A stretch of DNA of 64,000 nucleotides. Origin: Entomortierella parvispora (Eukaryota; Mortierellomycota; Mortierellomycetes; Mortierellales; Mortierellaceae). The stretch is from NCBI GenBank assembly GCA_963573315.1, contig OY752144.1:483501-547500 (forward strand), given 5' to 3'. Positions 8,350 through 18,383 of this stretch are shown in pieces. The stretch's first letter is position 1. Each line of letters begins with the position of its first letter. Below the pieces are notes generated by a model that saw only the letters and a list, made by a program, of their open reading frames with translations, had not been told where the DNA came from and did not search any database. The position numbers and the translations under genes were made by a program.

Positions 8350-9005
8350 GATTGCAGTGGTGGACAGCAGAAGGAATCGTTGGGGAAATAGACAGAAGAT
8401 TGTCAGGCCCGACAGGGAATCTGCCCTCTTTTTATGTTCCTTTGTCCTGCCAAAGCATTCATGCATCATGCAACGAGATTGTCATGCGGACACTTGGCGC
8501 AGTTGTTGTTCGCAGGGTTGCTATGAGATGGCGCTAAGGCGTTTGATGCTGACTGATGTGGTTCGTCAACAAGCATGTGTGGAATGGAGAAAGGGGAGGT
8601 GAAGATGAAGAAGTAACATCTGCATCTTGTTGACCATTCCTTCCTTTTGACCACATTGGCCGCTGGATGATTTCCATTGGTCGGCACAAAAGAAAATTTT
8701 TTTTTTTTTTTTTTTTTTCTTTTAAGATGCATGTGGCAGGGGTGCTCGGCATCACTGCGTTGGTGACATTGCCAAGACTTTTGGTGCATTGACCGTGAAT
8801 CATGGGTTCATGACTCATTTCAGGGCTCGGCCAATCTCGTTGGCATCCCTGGTACTGACAAGGGAAATTGACGGTGCAACTCCAATTGACAGTTGACCGA
8901 GTTCGGGTCACATTTATTTGTTTCATTATGTGGGCTACGAATGAGGGGGAAACTTACCTGTAGCTCGGGGTGATGGGATCCCGTCCCTGGGTTCGCTAAA
9001 AAAAA
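8350..9005 (-). other. 5' leader of the minus-strand element
   Basis: This noncoding stretch runs from the 5' LTR to the extra ORF. It contains a strong splice-donor consensus (ACAG/GTAAGT, exon end at 8958) about 50 nt inside the LTR, an A22 run on the coding strand (T-tract 8697-8718) and the palindrome GGGATCCC. No tRNA-like primer-binding site was recognised. Confidence 0.6.
8424..8434 (-). promoter_or_regulatory. TATA-like box upstream of the extra ORF
   Basis: ATAAAAAGAGG on the minus strand lies 75-85 bp before the ATG at 8349, mirroring the arrangement before gag. Confidence 0.35.
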
Positions 9006-9174
9006 TGGGAAATATCATTGATACAAACCGTGATCCTTGCATGGGGAAGTGAGTAGCGAGACAAAGATGGGGATCTTTATTCTGGGTGGCCGTCAGGACA
9101 AATAGTCCTGAGGGCCGAGGGTGACTGATAGGCAACACGTGACTAAATGACCGCACGTGACAAGATATGGCGCA
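9006..9174 (-). repeat. 5' LTR of the minus-strand element (169 bp)
   Basis: Same sequence as 1838-2006 by eye, including both E-boxes (9136-9141 and 9154-9159) and the 7-bp hairpin (9093-9111). It is followed outward by the GTCCG target duplication. As the upstream LTR it should supply the promoter; the E-boxes lie in the presumed U3 part. Confidence 0.95.
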
Positions 9175-9340
9175 GTCCGGTGCAATACCGACGTATTTCT
9201 CCTGCCGTTTATTTCTAGTTAGAAAGAGTTGCGCTTGCGCGCCCCTTAAGTAGTGTGCGACAGTCATATCAGGCTGTCGCTCTCTATCATTAAACAGCAC
9301 CTTTCTTTCTTCCTGACGTACAGACCCCCGACATTTCACA
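9175..9340 (+). repeat. 3' LTR of the plus-strand element, right fragment (first 5 bases are the GTCCG duplication)
   Basis: This stretch completes the LTR begun at 1827. Joining 1827-1837 to 9180-9340 gives about 172 bp starting TGTAAC and ending TTTCACA. A slightly earlier end at 9333 (CCCGACA) is also possible. The outer end cannot be confirmed by a target duplication, because the element's 5' end is outside the window. Confidence 0.75.
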
Positions 9341-9347
9341 AAGTGGC

Positions 9348-9354
9348 AAAAAAA
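9348..9354 (-). terminator. RNA polymerase III terminator of tRNA-Asp
   Basis: Seven T residues on the minus strand begin one base past the 3' end of the tRNA. Runs of four or more T terminate Pol III. Confidence 0.85.
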
Positions 9355-9355
9355 G

Positions 9356-9427
9356 CTCCTCGACCGGGAATTGAACCCGGGTCTTCCGCGTGACAGGCGG
9401 AGATACTCACCACTATACTATCGGGGA
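9356..9427 (-). tRNA. tRNA-Asp (anticodon GTC)
   Basis: The minus strand gives a 72-nt cloverleaf: acceptor TCCCCGA, D-arm, anticodon loop CCTGTCACG with anticodon GTC, T-arm with GGGTTCAATTCCC, 3' strand TCGAGGA and discriminator G. There is no intron. A-box and B-box promoter elements are internal and intact. The acceptor has one C-A mismatch (fourth pair). The plus-strand retrotransposon ends 15 bp beyond the 3' end. Confidence 0.96.
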
Positions 9428-10044
9428 TGTTCAGATATCGGTTATAGTTTTTAGCGCTACATATTCTTATTTCAACAAAGTCACGTGACCATATTTAATC
9501 AAAGGTTTGTTTGGATTTTTCTTCACTAAAGTAATATTACAAATAAATCGATATTTTTGTCGATAGGCTGGTCTTTATTTCGATTAAAAATTGTTTATCG
9601 TGTTGTCGAGTGCCGATTGCTGCGTGTTGTCGGATGCTGGATTGCTGTATTGTCGGATGCGTGGTTGTTGTACAGTGTTGTATTGTCGGGATGCTGGGTT
9701 GTCGTGTTATCGGGTATCAATAGATTACATCTGGTCGGAATTTCAGCTTGTAAGAGTTGTTGAATTATTGTGTCGGGTTGTCGGGCTGTCGAAGTTGTCG
9801 GGTTTTTGAGTTTATTGCGATGTATGCGTACAGGCTGTTGTCTCATTGTGGATGTTGTCGGGTGGTTGCTGAAAAAGTGCTGCAGACTACCGCGATTCAA
9901 ATCAACTGTTCAATTGTTGTCGAGGTTTTTTGTCGAGAGTGAGCAAAGAGAACTGGCGAGCAAGAGGTAGATTGCCCTTCCAGAGAATGACCGCTATTCC
10001 CATTCCCAAGAATGTCAAGAATATTTTCATGTAACGTTGTTCCT
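9428..10044. other. Noncoding stretch with degenerate TTGTCGG-type repeats
   Basis: The first 150 bases are AT-rich, with a CACGTG at 9482. From about 9596 to 9800 the plus strand repeats variants of TTGTCGGATGCTGG at irregular 20-30 bp spacing. No credible gene was seen. The right part is probably the 3' UTR of the Ran-like gene. Confidence 0.5.
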
Positions 10045-11121
10045 TTACGCGTCGAGGTCGTCATCTTCAGGAAGCGGCACTCCTTGGGCAATCTCAAAAG
10101 CACGCTCATATTCCTTCGCCAATTGAGCATCCACTTCAAAGCCAAGCTCCGCAGGTGCCAGAGCTGGCGACGCTGCAAATTCCAAGTCGGCTCGGGCGGT
10201 CAATCGTCTAGCCAACCACAGGAACGGTTTCTCGTAATTATAGTTGGACCGGGCAGAGATGTCATAATACTGGATCGATTTCTTGCGATGAAAGTCAATT
10301 TGTTTGGGCTTGACCTTGCGATCCTTGACATCGACCTTGTTGCCGACGAGGACGATCGGGATGCCAGAGTCTGTGACACGGACGAGATCACGGTACCAGT
10401 TTGGGACGCTCTTGTAGGTGATACGGGAGGTGAGATCAAACATGATGATCGCACATTGGCCATTGATGCTGTAGTGGTGGTGGTGGTGGTGGTGGTAGCA
10501 GAGTCGTTTTGTATTGGGTTGCTGTTAGATCTTCATCCTCATCGCCGCTGTCATTTCATCCATTGCATTCTTCTCCTTCTTCAAAGCGAATAGTCATTGA
10601 GTTATCTCTATGTGCAGTGCATAGAAACGGGACCTATGACTTGACTGAGAGAGGGCGTCAAAAAAAAAAACCACCAAACAAAGGGGTACTTACTAATAGC
10701 CATCGCGAAGACCTCCAAGCTTCTCCTGACCAGCAGTATCCCAGGTCTCGAAGCAAATCAGCCCGTAGGTAGTCCAAAACGAGAGTGGTCTAACCGAGAC
10801 GCCCATGGTCGCTATGAGTGGAGTTGGATAACGTTATTTGGAGTGTCCGACAGTAACAAGGATGTTCAAGACGATGAACTGTGGGTCTATCACCCAATTT
10901 ACCAATGTACTTCTTCTCGAACTCTCCTGTCAAGTGGCGCTGGACAAAGGTGGTTTTACCAGTACCGCCGTCTCCGACTGTCGATTGTGTTAGTTTTTTT
11001 TTGATTCATTCTTCACTCCAGATCATGTAAAAGAGAGAGGAGTCGTACCAAGAACAAGCTTGAAGGTCGCTTCCGGACTGGGCTGAGTGTTGTTCAATGA
11101 CTGGCGGACAGGATGTTCCAT
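10045..11121 (-). CDS. Ran-type small GTPase, divergent (229 aa, 4 exons)
   Basis: Exons on the minus strand are 11121-11049, 10977-10903, 10811-10694 and 10468-10045. All introns are GT-AG and the frame closes at 690 nt. G1 is GDGGTGKT, G3 is DTAGQEK, G4 is NKVD, G5 is SAR, and the acidic tail EDDDLDA is Ran-like. Ran cycles between GTP and GDP forms and drives transport through the nuclear pore. The C-terminal half matches Ran closely ([24 protein letters not shown]). The strand after switch I does not: the usual conserved HPL...HTNRG region reads [12 protein letters not shown] here. The N-terminus has about 15 extra residues. This may be a second, diverged Ran paralog rather than the housekeeping copy. 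Intron 3 contains a TGG-type microsatellite (about 10475-10499). Confidence 0.88.
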
Positions 11122-13831
11122 CAGAAAAGTGTTTGTTGTGAACTATGGGAAAAGGTGAAGGTGAGGCTGGGGAGAGAGATGAAGTAAACAATAGTAGAGG
11201 AAGAAGATCTTTTATGTTTGTCTTGTAAAGCGTCGCGCCTTCCTCAAGGAGGCTGTGCAGTTCTGGTGACAAATTGATTCTTTTTTGCCTAAGGTCTCGC
11301 TCGTGCCTTAGGGAGCTCGACCTGGTTCCATGGTCCCTTCTCACTGCAGCCATGACACCTTGGATCGCAACAACCATCACAGAAGACTGCGAGCCACCTC
11401 GTCTTCAAGCCGATTATGTAGAACCGGTGGCCTGCAAATGTGGACGTGTTTCCTATGCTTTGTTTGGATGACATCAGAGTTTGCGGACGCCAATCTGCTC
11501 AACTCTCCGCCCACAAGAGAGTTGCACGTAGGCTGTTACGCCGGGGTAGGGGTTACTGACTGTAGCCAAGGGCGATGAGCAAGCAATCTTGGCTGAACAA
11601 AGTCCGAAGATGAACACCAGTCTGCGTGTGTCGGACAACATAAAACTGGAAAGCACGAGCAAACAACCGACAACTCATCAACGAGAGAAGGTCGGTGGGA
11701 CAAGAAGTAAAAAAAAGTGAGGCATTTTTAAGCATATCAGCCTTTAGCCCATCGCGGGATTTTTTTTTTCTGAAGAGAAGGACGAAGACGGTTGAAAAGA
11801 AAAGTTGAAAGGAAAGAGAGAACTCGGAGAAGTGAAAGAGTTTGGTGACCACCAAGGGAGGACAAAAGAGAAACGAAAAATCCCTCGCTCATTTCCTCCA
11901 TTTCCTCGAAATACCGCACCGTGGCGAACAGCAGAGGAAGGAAATCGACGCCTCGCGCACCCCTTGGACTTGAGGGAGAGGAGAGAGAGGGGGGTCATGA
12001 GTAAATGCCGCGCTTGGAGCCTTCGTCTATAAAAACGAAGAAGACGTGCTCCTTGTCTGGGATCGTTACCGAACATGACCATCATTGCACAACGCACACA
12101 CGAACGAACTCCTATTTTGTCCCAGCAGATGCAGTCTGAATGAGAGAGAAATAAAGCTCTAAAAACACGCGAGAGCGATCGCTTTGTGTTTTGCAGTTGC
12201 TTGAACTCCTCCTTTCGGTCGATCGTCCTCAACAAACCCTTTGTCAGAAACGATATCACAACAAAAAAGTCAACAAAGTTTTTATTCATTTGATTTTTTT
12301 TTACTTTATTGCTCCGTGCTGGATCCTGAGAGAGGGAGAGAGAGTTCACAGGGCGACACTTGACGTACAACCCAAGTTCAGGAGGAGCCAACCAGTTCCA
12401 AGATGACATTTAGGCTAGGCGAACAAAAGGAAGGAGAGCGAAAGATACGGCAGAGCGGACTCAATCTTTGACCCATAACGACAACAGCGCCAAGGTCGAG
12501 TCAGTTCACAGGACGAGATGACCGCACGTCAAAGGAGCAGAAAGAAAAGAAAGAGAAAGGGCGAGGGGGGAGGGAGTGCAGAGAAGGGGACTGTTTGGAG
12601 AAGGGGGGAATGCAGACCAGGATCGAAGAGCACGAGGGACATGGCAGACAGGCCGACAGACGGACAGACGGACACAGACAGCAGACAGACAAGCAGGCCT
12701 TTATTGTGTATCCTTGTGGCTGGTAATGCCTCCAGGCCGGAGGCAGACGATATTCCCGATGAGCAGAGTAGAGCGGAGCAGCGAGGGAGACAGCAGAGGG
12801 AGGGAGAGAAGAGAGCTCCTTCCCACCAGCACCAGCAGGCAAAAGTACTGCTCCATGGTGGGTGGTGGAGGTCGCACGACGGTTTTGACTGGACTGGACT
12901 GGAGAGTGGACTGGATCCGCCCTGAGGAAGAAGGAAGGAAGGAATGAATGGGGCGTCAGTCTGGTCAGCCAGCCATTGCCCAGTTCGACCAGTTCGACCA
13001 GTTCACCAGTCAGTCCGTCCGCCAGTCATTCAGTCAGCCCGTCAACCAGTCAACCAGCCCTGTCTGTGCCTTTGTGAAGACACAAAGATACCCTGCCTGC
13101 CCCTTCTTCACCCCTTCTTCTTCTTCTCTCTCTCTTTTTCTCTTTTCTTTTCTTTTCTTCTTCTCTCCTCCAACCCTCCACTTCTCGACAGACAGTCAGT
13201 CAGTCAGACAGACCGACCGACCGGCAGAAACAGACTGATCCGACACCGCTCCCTTCTCTATTTCTCCCCCACGTCTCATCTCTGCTTCTTCTCTTTCCTT
13301 TCGCCTTTCCTTTGTTTCGTCGCTCATCGTCACTCTTCGCACTTGCTCCTTCCTGCAGTGCAGCCCACACCTTGCCTTCCCTCCCTTTTCTCCCTTGTGG
13401 CTTTACCCTGCCTTGCTCCTGAACCCGCTCGTCTCCTTCTCCTTCTCCATCTCCACCTACACCTGTTTCCCATGCTCTTCTCTACCCTATAACCGTCCGG
13501 CCTCTCCCTCTGTCCCTTTCACTCTTTCACTCTTTCACTCTCTCCTCACTCTTTTTCCGTGAAAAAAGAAATCCATTCTCGACATCCAATCCAACACACC
13601 GTCTTCCCCATACAGATCTGCCTTGCATGAGTTTGACTCGGGTCTTCTAGAACATACACACGAGGAGAACCGCCACTCCACCCCGATACACCATTTACAC
13701 ACAGTAGTCTGTCCAACGCAGCAAAAGCAAAAGCAAAAGCAACAGGAACATCCCAAAAAAAAATACTCCTATCACTTCGCCACATCCTCCTCTACCACCA
13801 CCACCACACTACCGCCTAGTTCTTTCTCATC
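11122..13831. other. 2.7-kb divergent intergenic region between the Ran-like and copper-fist genes
   Basis: No convincing coding sequence. It holds the Ran promoter, then low-complexity DNA: GACA/GACG-type repeats (about 12640-12700), CAGTTCGAC/CAGTC repeats (about 12980-13060), GTCAGACA/GACC repeats (about 13190-13225) and a long C/T-rich leader (about 13080-13560) ahead of the copper-fist ATG. A TATAAAA framed by an inverted repeat lies at 12021-12040. Confidence 0.6.
12021..12040 (+). promoter_or_regulatory. TATAAAA box inside a 6-bp inverted repeat
   Basis: CTTCGT and ACGAAG are perfect reverse complements flanking CTATAAAA. No ORF starts nearby; the next plus-strand start is the copper-fist ATG 1.8 kb downstream. 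Confidence 0.3.
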
Positions 13832-16800
13832 ATGGTGTTTGTCAACGGACAAAAGTTTGCCTGGTAAGAGCAGAAGCATTCCTTCAGGGGAACGAAAGGG
13901 CTTCTGTCCTTCTTTGTCCCCATTTCCCCAATTCGCTCGTGGCATCTTTAACTGATCCGAAAATCAATCTCCTTGCCCTTGTCTCTTAGCGCCACCTGCA
14001 TCAAGGGCCATCGCTCCACCACCTGCAATCACGGGTATGTCTTTCACACCATGGAAAAGGGACACTCATGGAAATAGGACACACACATGGACAGTCTGGA
14101 TAGGCACATCGCATGCTATTCGTCTTGCTGATTTCTCATCCCTCTCGCTAACTTGTGATCCTTGGTGAACATGCTCTCATTCCATCCTACTGTAGTGAGC
14201 GCCCTTTGCACGAGATCAAGAAGAAGGGCCGCCCTTCGACGCAATGCCCACACTGCAAGGAGTTGCGCAAAGCCAAGCAGGTCCATGTCCGGTGTATCTG
14301 CGGACGGGAAGAAGGTACGGAATAAGGGCTAGGTGGGAACGAAACAGGAAGCAGCGAATGATAGTGCTCGCCCCAGGGCAGACCAGGAGAGAGCATCTGC
14401 CAACAGCCTGGACCACCACCCGCCGCCCCCGGATTGGCTTTGTGTGTCTTTCATGCCTAACTGCCACTAACCTCGATCCTCTTCCTCTTTCTTTTGCATC
14501 CACAGGATCGACCGCAGTTGCCAATGGACTTAAGCGCACAAAATCACTTAGCCATGACGGCCGAGTCTCTGTCCCTGCGACCATTGCCGGCGAGGGCCTG
14601 GTCCGGTCGGCCTCCAACCAGGGCGACTCCTCGGACACTTCGTTGACTGCCGGAGGTTCGTCTCAATTTTTTTTCTTGTTTTTGCTATCTCGCCATTTCA
14701 TTTCACTTCCGCCCAACGGGATCGGTGCTCCGCACTGGTGCTGGCTCTTCGTTGGTGCATTCTCCATCGATAATGACAATCACCACCTACTCTCCTATGC
14801 TCCTGTCCTGTCCTGGTTTATCCTGTCCATCGCTCTTGCGTTGTGTGCACCACCCATTCTGATGTACCTCATCCAGCAAAGATACTAACTTAATTGTCCC
14901 CAATGTATTCTTGCAGGCACTGCGCCCTCCTGTGGATGTACTGATGGCATGACCTGCACCAACTGCCACCATCGTGACCTCGCGGGACATGTCAAGCCCA
15001 AGAGTCGCTCTTCGGGATCCGCCCTCAAGAATTTCGCCTCCAACCGACCCCGCAGCACTGCTTCGCTGGATCTCGGCAAGTCAGGAACCCTTCTCTTCCC
15101 CCGTGACTCTTCCTCTCCCCTGCCCTTTACATCGCATGGTCATGGTGGCCAGCTTGTTCACAGCCCTGACGGTCACCTCCATCACGGGAATGGGAGCGGC
15201 TCTGGATCTCATCACGGTGGAGCGTCCCCTCTCTTCATCCAGTCCCTGTCCTCGGCAACGAATCCCAACAATGCAGATTCGCCGCTGTCGTCGTCTGTAG
15301 GCAGTCAACACGGTTACCTACAGCAAACCAACCTTTGCTTTGACTATGGCAGTTCCTCGGACTATGATAGCGACCATTACCAGCAGACATCGTCATATTC
15401 TTACTTTCCAGAATCATACTCCAACTACCCAGATTCGGTCTCTAGTTACTCGGAGTCGCTGTCGAGCTACCCTGTCAGCAACGCCTCGGATGACATGGAC
15501 GAGATGATGGAGCTGCTCAGCCCCTCTGATTCGAGAAAGATTATGGATGGCATCATGAACGGAACCACTGCGTTGAACCCGATGGAAAGCTCCTCTGCCG
15601 ACGAAATTCGCATGTTATACTCTGCCCTTTCGTCCTTTTCAACGTCAAACTCATCCTCGCCCAACGTTCCGTCCCCACCTGCCCGGTCCTATTCTTCTCC
15701 AGCGCCGGCGTCAACGGGAAGCGTTGGGGCGGTAACGAGACAGGAAGCTGCACCATCGCCTTTGGGATCGAACACTGCTTCAGAACCTCCTTCTGCTGGC
15801 AGAAGCGAATTTGGAGATGACGAGCTCCCAGCTGGCATCGAGGGTTGTGGGTGTGCTATCTCTGCTAGCATGTGCTGCTGTGGCGAGCAATGTGCCTGTC
15901 CTGGATGTCTGGCCTACCCCAATAACCAAAACATCATCAACCCAGGACTGGGATTGGACTTTGGCACACTCAACGTCAACGGTCTGTCTCAGTCGTCATC
16001 CTGCTGTGGATCCGAAAAGAACTTGGGTTTGACAAGCGACATGACTCTGCTGGAAAATGGTGTCGACGGCTATATCGATGATAGCAATGAAAAGACAATC
16101 ACTCGAGAGCAAGCATTGAACCTGACAGCAGCACTGAGCTTGATCCAGCACAATCAACAAAGTGGCGGCACAATAGACTATGAGGCTCGGGAGGTGCTCA
16201 AGCAAGGGTTTACTGAGCTTGGACTTGGAGGACTCGGCGCAGCCAAGATGCAACATCCTACCCTTGTAGGCGACAATGGTGCCCTCATCTGTGGCTGTGG
16301 TTGCGGGCGTCCAACAGTGGACTGCACGGAGTGCTTCCGGGACATGTGTCAGTTTGTGGGCGAGTCGCAAGCAAAGCTAGTCAAGGAGGAGGTCGAGCTT
16401 GACTCTTTATTGAGACAGACTACAGGCGCCGGAAACCAAGCCAATATGTCTGCTATGAACATGAACCTGAACATGGCTATGGGTATGAACATGGGTGGAG
16501 GTGGCTCAGATATGTCCCTGAACAATATTGGGGGTGCCAGCTTTGGCCAAGCTCAGACGATGAGTTTACTTTCGATGCAGCGGTCAAACAGTAGCAGTGG
16601 CAACAGCCCCATGAGCGTTGCGGCGTATGCTCAGCAACAACAGCAGCTTTACCTCCAACAACAACAACAACAACAGCAGCAGCAACAGCAATTTGGTCAT
16701 TCAAATCAGCGAAGCGACGAGAGTTTGTTGAAGCAACAACAGCAGTTGGCACTTCAGATGCAGCAGCGGTTGACCATGCGTCGTCGATTCCGAGAAGGAA

Positions 16801-17013
16801 TGGAGGAAGAGCAGCGACTGCAGCTTAAGCTGATGGAGCAAGAGCAAATGCAGTTGCAACGACTCCAACAATCGATCCCCGGGTTGGACAACCTCCAGTT
16901 AGACTTTTTGGATGATGCGGACTGGAGTTTTGTGAACGAGGTCCGCACGGACTCTGGCCATGGCGTCCAGCAGCAACAACAGCAGCAACAGCAACAGCAG
17001 CATCTACAGCTCC

Positions 17014-17044
<31 letters not shown>

Positions 17045-17165
17045 GCAACAACAACAACAACAACAGCAGCAGCAACAGCAACAACAACAACAACAACAAC
17101 AACTCCAGCATCAACAGCTTCAGCTTCAGCAGCAGCAACAGATGAACGGGGTCAAGCGATCATAA
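13832..17165 (+). CDS. Copper-fist transcription factor, Cuf1/Mac1-like (864 aa, 5 exons)
   Basis: Exons are 13832-13863, 13990-14034, 14196-14314, 14506-14655 and 14917-17165; the fourth intron has a weaker GTTCGT donor. Residues 1-40 are a copper fist: MVFVNGQKFAC, zinc ligands C11, C14, C23 and H25, then KGRPSTQC, the minor-groove motif. Downstream lie three cysteine clusters: C-x-C-x5-C-x2-C (about 120-130), CCCGEQCACPGC (about 434-445), which matches the C-x-C-x3-C-x-C-x2-C copper-sensing motif of Cuf1/Mac1 activators, and CGCGC followed by CTEC (about 574-587). The middle is Ser/Gly/Tyr-rich and the C-terminus is polyglutamine. Family members sense Cu(I) and control copper uptake or detoxification genes in the nucleus. 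Whether this one activates uptake or detoxification cannot be told from sequence. Confidence 0.9.
16966..17112 (+). repeat. CAA/CAG repeat encoding polyglutamine
   Basis: About 45 Gln codons with a few His and Leu interruptions occur near the C-terminus of the copper-fist factor. CAA runs are broken by CAG. Shorter CAG/CAA tracts lie at 16632-16692 and 16734-16745. The tract is probably length-polymorphic. Confidence 0.9.
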
Positions 17166-18383
17166 CCCAACCCACAGAGGTTAAAAGACCTCATTCATCG
17201 CCAAGCCGCGTCGTAATCGAAGTACTCTACTCCTGCATGTATCATTACTCTTGTTTACTAGCATCCACTACGCTGTCATACCACCATACCACCTCCATCC
17301 TTTCTTTTCATCTTTCTCTCCACTCTTTTTCTGCACTACACTTCTCCGTACGTTTCCATTTTTTTTGTACAACTTTCTAGATCCGAATAAAACCACCTTC
17401 CCAAAAGAGAAATGTTTGGCACGTGGACCTAAAACAGCACGCTCTTGCCCGCTGCCTGCTCTGTGATGGCAATGAAGGGCATTCGGTTACATGTAAAACT
17501 TCGGTGACCATCACCCACAGGGCGTAAAGTAAATACTCGACATCTTCCAACTGATAGCTGGTTGATTGACAGGGCGCCGTCTGCGCCGTTCTTCGCCATT
17601 ACTAATTTCATTCCATAAGCGTAAACTTGACAGCCGTAACTGTACAGCGTCGCTGAGAAAGGTGCTTGACTACTTGCATTGTGTACTGCCATACCAACTG
17701 TCAGGGGGTAATAGAAACATTACGTCTTTACCCAGGATTAGAGGGACATATACGAGAGATCAGGAAATGACAACCCCCCGCGCTGGTCTGAACTGCCTTG
17801 AAGTGAAAGAGTTGAGTCAGCAATTCACCTCTAAGTCCGGAATGGACTCAAGGACAGGCTGGGCGTAAGGAAAGTATCATGATAGCAATGTTGGTGTGAC
17901 AAATAATATAAGGGATGCAAGGAACTAAAGACGAACCCAGGCCTATCATTCTTCGCCAAAAACCACTTAGTTCAACTGACGACATTACTGCTGACAACAG
18001 GAAAGCAAGTGAGGAGTGTTGGGCGCCGGGTAGCACAAACAGCAGAACCCAAGAGTTTGAGAAAAAAATGCCTGTGACCCGCTGTCTCTAGCACGAAAAA
18101 TCCAAAAATGGGTTAGAACACAAACTAAATGAGCAATTCGACCGAACGTCCTGTCTCCCTTCCTCTCATGAGCCAGTTCTCAGTCCAACAAGGAGGGTTA
18201 ATGAGTTAGTGAATAGCCTATTATAGTCAGGGCCTACTGCTGGGTGACTCGCCGTCGTCGTGTAGAATCGTACTGTTTTTCTGTCGTATAAAGGGAAACG
18301 CTCGGCTTTCTTTCGTTTTCTGCTTCCTTCCTTTCCTTCAAGTCCTTCTCAACTCTTCCTCTCCCTTCCTGCTCAAATTCAAC
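17166..18383. other. Intergenic stretch, 1.2 kb
   Basis: Holds the 3' UTR of the copper-fist gene (C/T-rich to about 17400) and the promoter of the next gene. No coding signal was seen between them. Confidence 0.5.
18287..18293 (+). promoter_or_regulatory. TATA box of the small GPI-protein gene
   Basis: TATAAAG lies 97 bp upstream of the ATG and is followed by a C/T-rich leader, the common layout of a strongly expressed fungal gene. Confidence 0.6.

Larger units (their letters stand above)
1838..9174 (-). mobile_element. Complete Ty3/Gypsy chromovirus, 7337 bp, inserted in the LTR of another element
   Basis: The element is bounded by two 169-bp direct repeats that read identical by eye (1838-2006 and 9006-9174, constant offset 7168). 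On the coding strand they begin TG and end CA. It is flanked by GTCCG target duplications. In coding (minus) order it holds the 5' LTR, a leader, a 164-codon ORF (8349-7855), a long gag-pol ORF (7441-2240), a 3' noncoding hairpin array, a polypurine tract and the 3' LTR. No tRNA-complementary primer-binding site starting with TGG is obvious after the 5' LTR, so priming may be atypical. The intact ORFs and identical LTRs point to a recent insertion. Confidence 0.95.

Noticed and set aside
1838-9174. The two 169-bp repeats as solo LTRs of the plus-strand element
   Set aside because: Both copies are bounded by GTCCG target duplications and read TG...CA toward the minus-strand gag-pol. The plus-strand element has its own TGTAAC...CACA LTR that is split by the insertion.
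9595-9900. ORFs over the TTGTCGG repeats
   Set aside because: They arise from the repeat itself on both strands; no start or splice context and no domain.
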